DNA of 64,000 nucleotides from Acidobacteria bacterium UBA2994. Its GTDB lineage: Bacteria > Acidobacteriota > Vicinamibacteria > Vicinamibacterales > UBA8438. The notes beneath the pieces were generated by a model that had not been told where the DNA came from, did not search any database, and saw only the letters and a program-made list of their open reading frames with translations. Location: assembly GCA_002346545.1 (NCBI GenBank), contig DEAA01000044.1, positions 19,344 to 83,343 on the forward strand, given 5' to 3'. Below are positions 58,803 to 64,000 of the stretch, piece after piece. Position numbers and translations under genes: made by a program. Every line of letters starts with the position of its first letter. Position 1 is the stretch's first letter.

Positions 58803-61710
58803 CGGACAGCCTTTCCGTGCTCGAGACCATCGGGAGGGTGACGCGGAATCGCGCTCCTTGATCCGGCCCGCTCTGACATTCGATCGATCCGTTGTGTTCT
58901 TTGATCACCCCATAGGTGATCGAGAGTCCCAGCCCCGTCCCCTGTCCGACCGCCTTGGTCGTGAAGAAGGGGTCGTAGATCCGGGACAGCGCCTCGGCCG
59001 AAATACCGGTGCCGGTGTCGGCCACCTCGATGACGGCCTGGTGCTCTTCGGTGCGGGTCACCACCGTCAGCCAACCCCCGGTGGGCATCGCATCCCGCGC
59101 GTTGAGGAATAGATTCAAGAACACCTGCTGGAGCTTGAACTCCACTCCCTGCACCATGGTGGGCGTCGACGACAGCTCGCGACGAAGCTGGATGTTGCCG
59201 GTCTGCAGCTGGTGCTCGAGCAACCCCAGTACATCGTTGATCACGGCATTGACGTCGACCGGGCCGGCCGCATCGGTGCGACCCGGCCGGGCAAGATTAA
59301 GGAGTCCATTGACTATCTTGGCCGCCCGGAACGTCTGCTGCTCGATCTTCTCGAGCAGCTGGGTCCTCGGATCTTCGGTGTCTGTGCTCTCGAGCAACAT
59401 CTGGGTAAAGCTCGAGATCCCGGTCAGCGGCGTGTTCACCTCATGGGCAACCCCGGTCGCCAGCAAGCCGATCGACGCCATCTTGTCCGATAGCTGGAGC
59501 TGCTCTTCGAGCCGCACGCGAGAGGTGATGTCCTCTAGGATCACCATCGTCCCCTCGGTTCCCCCGTCGGAGGCCCGCAGCGGCGCTACCGCCGCGTTGA
59601 CCAGCAACTGTCGACGCTCGTCCTCATGCCGCGACGAGAGTGGCACCCGATAGAGGAGCGTCCCGGCCGGCTGCTCCCGCCGTGCCTGACCGAGGCGCTC
59701 GACAAAGCCCGCATCGAACAGCTCGCCCAGTGGCTGGCCGATCGCCTCGGTGCGGGACACCCCGTGCAGACGCCCCAATGCGCGGTTCCACCGCACGATC
59801 CTGTCCTCGAGGTCCAGCACCACTAATCCGTCGTTCAACGACTCAATGATGTTCTCGTTGAACTCCCGGATCTGATCGACCTCCGACGCCTTGTCTTGCA
59901 GCTGCGTGTACAACCGTCCGTTCTCGATGGCGGTCGCCACCTGGGCCGCCACCGCAGCGAGGAGCGCCACGTCCTCGCTGCTCAACGGCTCGCCGCTGGT
60001 TTTGGCGCCAAGCGCCAGCACCCCGATGGTGCCACCCTCAGAAACACAGGGAACGAAGTAATGGATCCCCTGGTTCTGCCAGAACTGGACATCCTCTACA
60101 GGCTGCCGGCGCATCACAGCCGGTTCATCCAGCATGAGGGTGTGGCCCTCGACCAAACGGCGGCCGATGCTCGACTGCCGGTCGAGTGAGGGCCAGCTGG
60201 CAACGGGCCGCTCGCCGGCCGCGCGAAACGGCACGAAGGCCCCCGCCCCCCCGTCAAGCGGCGACAGCATCAAGACCGTATGGTCGATGACCAGCGTCTC
60301 GGTCACCCGGTTCACGAGCCGGGCGGCCAGACGGGGAAGATCGAGATCGCTGTTCAGCTCGCGCGCGAACCCCACGAGGGCTCGCCGATAGTCGTAACGG
60401 TCACGGTAGTAGACTCGGTCCAGCATGGACTGGATCGCGTTCTTGACGGGACTCGCGACCAGGACCACCACGGCCGTGGCCAAGAGCGCGATCACGGCGT
60501 TGTAGCCATCCTCTTCGTCGAGAAACACCTCGGTGGCCAGACGCTCGAGCACCATGTAGATGGCGACCATCGCCGAGACTGCGGCAGTGTAGACCAGGCC
60601 TCGCTTGATAATGACCTCGACATCCCGGAGACGGTAGCGGACGATGGCCGACGCAAAGGCCAACGGGATCAGGCTGAGAGGAATCGCCGTCAGATCGAGT
60701 GGAGCGGTGTCGAAACCGAAGGCCCAAGGAAAAGCGTAGCCGAGGGCGAACGGGAGGCCGCCAAGCAACGCGCCGCCGACGATCCACCGGAGCTGCCGCT
60801 TCGAGGTCATCGACGGCACGCGCCGCAACGTGAGAATCATCAGCGCCAAGCCGGAGACGACGCATACCGCCAGATAGGCGAACTGCAGCCGCCAAATCGT
60901 CTCAATCGAGGACGAGAATAGGGCCGTCGACGCATCGGCCATCAACGCCATCGCCTCGGCCACCCCGAGCGCCACCGCCGGACCGTAAACCAGCGGCAGC
61001 AGGGTACGCCCGAGGCGATCTCGAATCCAGCCCGTCGCCCGCTCCGGGAACACCAGCGCGAAATGGACGAACATCGGAGCCAGCAGTAAGGTGGAGATCG
61101 CGTCGGCCCAGTAGAACAGCCAGTCCAGCCGATCGAGCCGACCAGAGAACGAGAAGGCGAACATGCCGAAGAAAGCAACGCTCAACCAGAAGAAGTGCAA
61201 AGTGGCCGGCGTCCCGGGTCGACGCAGCCGCACGAGCGTGCCTACCAGCAGAGTGAAGACTCCTATGGCAGCCAGTACGAAGTACACCTGGGGCTGGCCG
61301 GTGGGCACCGGCCGCAAGGACAGCTGCAACAACCGGGACTCACCCAGCCGAAGCAACGAGTAGGTCAATGCGGCGCCTGGCCGGCTCGCGTGGAGCGCGA
61401 CCGGCACGTCGTCTTCGGTCTCGATGGGCTGGTCGCCGATGAAAAGGAGAACGTCGCCCGGTTCCACGCCGGCGAGGGCGCCGGCCTCGCCAGGACCGAC
61501 TTCGGCCGCCATGACGCCATCGGGACCGGTCGTCCAGAGGACGCCATCGACCAGTTCGCTCCAGTTGGAGCGCACGACGACATTGGCACCAGCGAGACAG
61601 ATGAGTGACGCGACGAGCGCCACGGCCAGACCGGCTGGTATCCACCCCCGCCAGCGCTGTCGTCGGCGGACCGACGCGGCAGGCAGGTTCACGCGCACCC
61701 CCCCAGACAC
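58789..61710 (-). CDS. Membrane sensor histidine kinase with PDZ, GAF and PAS domains
   Basis: 973 residues. One helix (L-A-V-A-L-V-A-S-L-I-C-L-A-G-A), a periplasmic PDZ domain at about 50-125 (A-L-A-G-V-E-P-G-D-V-L-L-F-I-G-D), then seven or so helices to about 400. A GAF domain follows at about 440-610 (V-A-T-A-I-E-N-G-R-L-Y near its end), then PAS at about 625-740 (N-D-G-L-V-V-L-D-L-E). HisKA has G-V-A-H-E-V-N-T-P-L-T-G-I, and HATPase_c has N-L-F-L-N-A-R-D-A-M and G-T-G-L-G-L-S-I. It resembles PrsK-type kinases paired with NtrC regulators, with an added PDZ domain. The overlap with its regulator shows co-translation. Confidence 0.9.
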   Translation of the reverse strand: MSGGVRVNLPAASVRRRQRWRGWIPAGLAVALVASLICLAGANVVVRSNWSELVDGVLWTTGPDGVMAAEVGPGEAGALAGVEPGDVLLFIGDQPIETEDDVPVALHASRPGAALTYSLLRLGESRLLQLSLRPVPTGQPQVYFVLAAIGVFTLLVGTLVRLRRPGTPATLHFFWLSVAFFGMFAFSFSGRLDRLDWLFYWADAISTLLLAPMFVHFALVFPERATGWIRDRLGRTLLPLVYGPAVALGVAEAMALMADASTALFSSSIETIWRLQFAYLAVCVVSGLALMILTLRRVPSMTSKRQLRWIVGGALLGGLPFALGYAFPWAFGFDTAPLDLTAIPLSLIPLAFASAIVRYRLRDVEVIIKRGLVYTAAVSAMVAIYMVLERLATEVFLDEEDGYNAVIALLATAVVVLVASPVKNAIQSMLDRVYYRDRYDYRRALVGFARELNSDLDLPRLAARLVNRVTETLVIDHTVLMLSPLDGGAGAFVPFRAAGERPVASWPSLDRQSSIGRRLVEGHTLMLDEPAVMRRQPVEDVQFWQNQGIHYFVPCVSEGGTIGVLALGAKTSGEPLSSEDVALLAAVAAQVATAIENGRLYTQLQDKASEVDQIREFNENIIESLNDGLVVLDLEDRIVRWNRALGRLHGVSRTEAIGQPLGELFDAGFVERLGQARREQPAGTLLYRVPLSSRHEDERRQLLVNAAVAPLRASDGGTEGTMVILEDITSRVRLEEQLQLSDKMASIGLLATGVAHEVNTPLTGISSFTQMLLESTDTEDPRTQLLEKIEQQTFRAAKIVNGLLNLARPGRTDAAGPVDVNAVINDVLGLLEHQLQTGNIQLRRELSSTPTMVQGVEFKLQQVFLNLFLNARDAMPTGGWLTVVTRTEEHQAVIEVADTGTGISAEALSRIYDPFFTTKAVGQGTGLGLSITYGVIKEHNGSIECQSGPDQGARFRVTLPMVSSTERLSGVQS

Positions 61711-61935
61711 ATCTGCGATCCACGTCGATGCAATCGTCGTTCCACCTTCGACTGAGACACCTAACTTAAATCATAGCAAATAAGTCACTTGCATGGACAA
61801 AGCTGCATCGGAGTGAGCCAGGGATCCAAGCGAATGATTATTAGATCCGAAAATATGAATCTCTTGACTGGGTGAAACGGGTTCCCGGCACGCTATGGAG
61901 TCGCACCCTTGCACTCTTGGGGGTTGGAGCGCCAG

Positions 61936-63816
61936 TCAGAAATGGACGACGAGACCGCCGACGACCTGCTTGGGAGGCCGCGTGACGAGCAGCTCGTCGA
62001 ACATCGAAGCGGCGCTCTGGGGTCCGAAGAAGAGGCTGCGCACCGCGACCAACGCCTCCCAGCGCCCGGTGTCGAGCGGTGAGAAGGGCAGCTCCTGCCG
62101 TACCCGGATGTCGAATCGCGGTTCCATGCCATCGGCGTCGCCAGGCTCGGTCGGCACAAACCCGCCGCTGACACGGCAGCGCACGTAGATACTGGTCGAA
62201 GTCTCGGGGATCACGGCCTGGACGGTGGCACTCAAATCATGAAACCACTCGGTAGGCGGACGGATGGCACCCGGCACCGCGAGCCCGAGCTCGGTGTCGA
62301 CGCTCGACTGGGCCCAGAACGCATCGGCCATTGCATAGTCGATCGAACCGTTGATCCGGTCACCAAATTCACGCCGAACGCTGAGGATCCAGCCCCGGCT
62401 CATGACACCGCCAGCTCGGGCCAGGTAGTAGTGACCGGTCGGCGCGACCCCCAGCTCATCGACGCCGAACAGTGTAGCCATCTGATCGGTGACGTCCTGG
62501 TAGAAGCGCCGTACACCGACGACGTAACCATCGGTGACATCGCCTTCGATACCAATGTCGAAGTGCCGGGTAACCTGCGCATGTAGCCCGTACTCGGGCG
62601 ACAGGGCAGCGAACGTCCGCTCGGGGGGCAGCCACAGTTCACTGTCCACCGGAGGAAGAAACTCCTCGGCGCCAGGCGCGGTCACCTCACGCGAGCCGGC
62701 GATACGCAGACGAATGCCCTGTGTGAACTCGTAGTCCAGGGCTGCTCGAGGGCTGAACAGACCACGCTCCTGCAAGTAGCCATAGGTCGCGTAGCGCGCG
62801 CCCAGCTCCGCGGTCAGAGTCGGGCTGAGCGTCCATCGGTCAGACACCCCGAAACTGGCGGCGTACCGACTCTCGGAGGCGACCGTCAGTGCGGCAGGAT
62901 TCCCGCCGTAGTACTGCTGCCGGCCATAGGACACGTCGAGGCCAAGCTGATGCGGGGTGTCCGAATCGGCGATCCACTCTCCCGCCACAACCCACGAACT
63001 CACGTCTCCCGTGGTCATCGCCCCTTGCGCCGACCAATCGCCACCCCACACCGGGGCCCCGACCGACAGGTTGGCGATCCCGGCTGGCCGTGGCTGGCCC
63101 ACGTCGAACAGGGACGGCGACTCGAAGGAGCTCCGAGTGAGCAGATTGACCTCTGCGCGCAGCGGTATGCGCTCAAGCGGCGTCGGTCCCAGGTTGCGGG
63201 CCATTGCCATGTGACCCGCGTTGTCGGTGTCGCCGAGAAATCCGCTCGCGGAGACGTCTTTAAGAACACTGCGTCGCGCTCGACGGAGCCGCCATGCCCG
63301 CTCGCTGTGATCGTGGGGCGCCGTGGTCCCGACCACGTCCTCGGTGTCTGCCTCGTCCTCAGCTTCGTCCCGTACACCGATCGCCCGGGTCGGAAGAGCC
63401 GCGCCCGCGAGCAAGGCGGCCGACACTTTGGACGCCTGGGACAAGGTGACCGGCAACACGACGGGGGGCCCAGGCGCAACCTGAACCAACTCACGACGCG
63501 ACGCCGCGTAACCCGTGCGGTGCACTTGTACGAGATAGGAGCCAGGAATCAGAGACAACAGCGAGAAACCACCGTCGCGATTGGACCTAGCGAGCTCGGC
63601 TCCCGAGGGACCAAACACCGACACCAACGCTCCAGACAGCGGTTCGCCGGCGACGTCGGTCACAGCGCCCACGATCTCACCGGTCACCACCGCCGCGGTC
63701 GTCAATCCGGAGGCAGGTGCCGATACCGGCACCTGCGCAGCGACCGCGGCAACTCCCAGGGAGCCGAACCACACGCCGACGGATACGCTGACGAGCAATC
63801 GGTGAGGAACATGCAT
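61936..63816 (-). CDS. Outer-membrane beta-barrel protein with carboxypeptidase-regulatory-like domain
   Basis: 626 residues. Signal peptide (V-G-V-W-F-G-S-L-G-V-A-A-V-A-A-Q), then a carboxypeptidase regulatory-like fold at about 45-130 (I-V-G-A-V-T-D-V-A-G-E-P-L-S-G-A, G-S-Y-L-V-Q-V-H-R-T-G-Y). From about 190 there is a beta-barrel region (W-S-A-Q-G-A-M-T-T-G, Y-A-A-S-F-G-V-S-D-R-W). No TonB plug is evident, so it is a TonB-receptor relative rather than a full receptor. The gap 61711-61935 before the kinase gene holds AT-richer sequence but no gene I can see. Confidence 0.7.
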   Translation of the reverse strand: MHVPHRLLVSVSVGVWFGSLGVAAVAAQVPVSAPASGLTTAAVVTGEIVGAVTDVAGEPLSGALVSVFGPSGAELARSNRDGGFSLLSLIPGSYLVQVHRTGYAASRRELVQVAPGPPVVLPVTLSQASKVSAALLAGAALPTRAIGVRDEAEDEADTEDVVGTTAPHDHSERAWRLRRARRSVLKDVSASGFLGDTDNAGHMAMARNLGPTPLERIPLRAEVNLLTRSSFESPSLFDVGQPRPAGIANLSVGAPVWGGDWSAQGAMTTGDVSSWVVAGEWIADSDTPHQLGLDVSYGRQQYYGGNPAALTVASESRYAASFGVSDRWTLSPTLTAELGARYATYGYLQERGLFSPRAALDYEFTQGIRLRIAGSREVTAPGAEEFLPPVDSELWLPPERTFAALSPEYGLHAQVTRHFDIGIEGDVTDGYVVGVRRFYQDVTDQMATLFGVDELGVAPTGHYYLARAGGVMSRGWILSVRREFGDRINGSIDYAMADAFWAQSSVDTELGLAVPGAIRPPTEWFHDLSATVQAVIPETSTSIYVRCRVSGGFVPTEPGDADGMEPRFDIRVRQELPFSPLDTGRWEALVAVRSLFFGPQSAASMFDELLVTRPPKQVVGGLVVHF

Positions 63817-63826
63817 CGTGACTGCC

Positions 63827-64000
63827 TCAGGATGCCGACACCGAGAACTCGATGTTTCGGGTCAGCGTTGCGCCATTTGTCTTGTCGGTCACCGTGATGT
63901 CGAGCCGATAATCTGCAGCCGGAAACGCTGTGAGCGGCACCGCCTGCCCGGCCACCAGTTGGTGACCGGCGGCCAGATCGAAGCCGGGTGGCAACGTCTG
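63827..64000 (-). CDS. C-terminal end of a secreted protein (truncated by window edge)
   Basis: The last 57 codons are visible: L-P-P-G-F-D-L-A-A-G-H-Q-L-V-A-G-Q-A, then D-Y-R-L-D-I-T-V-T-D-K-T and a final F-S-V-S-A-S before TGA at 63827-63829. It looks like the closing beta-sandwich of an acidobacterial secreted protein. I recall a similar ending in GWxTD-domain proteins, but the diagnostic part lies outside. It is ten bases before the outer-membrane protein gene and probably co-transcribed. Confidence 0.6.
   Translation of the reverse strand, partial: QTLPPGFDLAAGHQLVAGQAVPLTAFPAADYRLDITVTDKTNGATLTRNIEFSVSAS

Overview
The window is high-GC and densely packed with genes. It looks like an Acidobacteriota chromosome, probably near Vicinamibacteria. 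The taxonomic call is inference. It rests on TonB-type outer-membrane proteins with N-terminal carboxypeptidase-regulatory-like domains, many secreted proteins whose signal peptide ends in A-Q, the futalosine menaquinone enzyme MqnE, a DUF6152-type protein, and a secreted monohaem cytochrome/PHM-like protein of a kind common in that group. No phage, insertion sequence or CRISPR array is visible. The window reads as core chromosome with a few gene remnants.

Layout. 1-19: 5' end of a tRNA (minus strand, cut by the window edge). 156-5807: secreted cytochrome-like protein, a secreted hypothetical protein, an ArsC/Spx-family gene with an in-frame UGA at the catalytic cysteine position, a GH3 glycosidase and an acidobacterial secreted family. 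5935-7664: moaB-moeA. 7720-10845: zinc-ribbon membrane protein, integral membrane protein, Fe/Mn superoxide dismutase, mqnE. 11113-17448: cobalamin riboswitch followed by btuD-btuC-btuF-otsB and a TonB-dependent receptor. 17432-22067: OmpR-type two-component pair, two small proteins, otsA. 22142-27488: one long minus-strand sulfur operon (cysM-rhodanese, JAMM peptidase, CysO-type sulfur carrier, MoeB-rhodanese, iscR, iscS, HesB/ErpA). 27704-31479: rmuC, an aminotransferase, a family III CoA-transferase. 31906-36327: a metal operon (two-domain multicopper oxidase, ZIP permease, cupredoxin, two unknowns) divergent from a DtxR-family regulator. 36714-39825: QueD-like and deoxyhypusine-synthase-like genes, small envelope proteins. 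40054-47312: argR-argH divergent from argCBDJF. 47327-49120: purD-purE. 49408-57210: rpsU, a STAS protein, a UbiA-type prenyltransferase, a coiled-coil protein and four GT4 glycosyltransferases. 57273-61710: a PDZ-containing sensor kinase with an NtrC-type sigma-54 activator. 61936-64000: outer-membrane protein and the 3' end of another secreted protein.

The most notable observation is the ArsC-family gene at 2575-2934. Its reading frame, preceded by a good Shine-Dalgarno sequence, contains one UGA exactly where the catalytic cysteine belongs. Sixteen nucleotides after it is a 7-bp perfect hairpin with a GGUC loop, which is what a bacterial SECIS element should look like. This predicts a selenocysteine-containing ArsC-like protein and therefore a Sec-decoding organism. 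None of the sel genes lies in the window.

Second, the sulfur operon joins cysteine synthesis by the protein-thiocarboxylate (CysO/CysM/Mec) route to cysteine desulfurase and Fe-S carrier genes. Two of its enzymes carry C-terminal rhodanese domains, and the CysO carrier has a three-residue tail after its GG that must be removed. Third, the oxidase-permease-cupredoxin operon, with a perfect palindrome at its start and a divergent DtxR-family regulator, looks like a metal-responsive unit. Three short gene relics (a YjbQ-family N-terminus, a Fis-type helix-turn-helix C-terminus and a possible beta-barrel fragment) and two genes that appear to need CUG initiation are also recorded.
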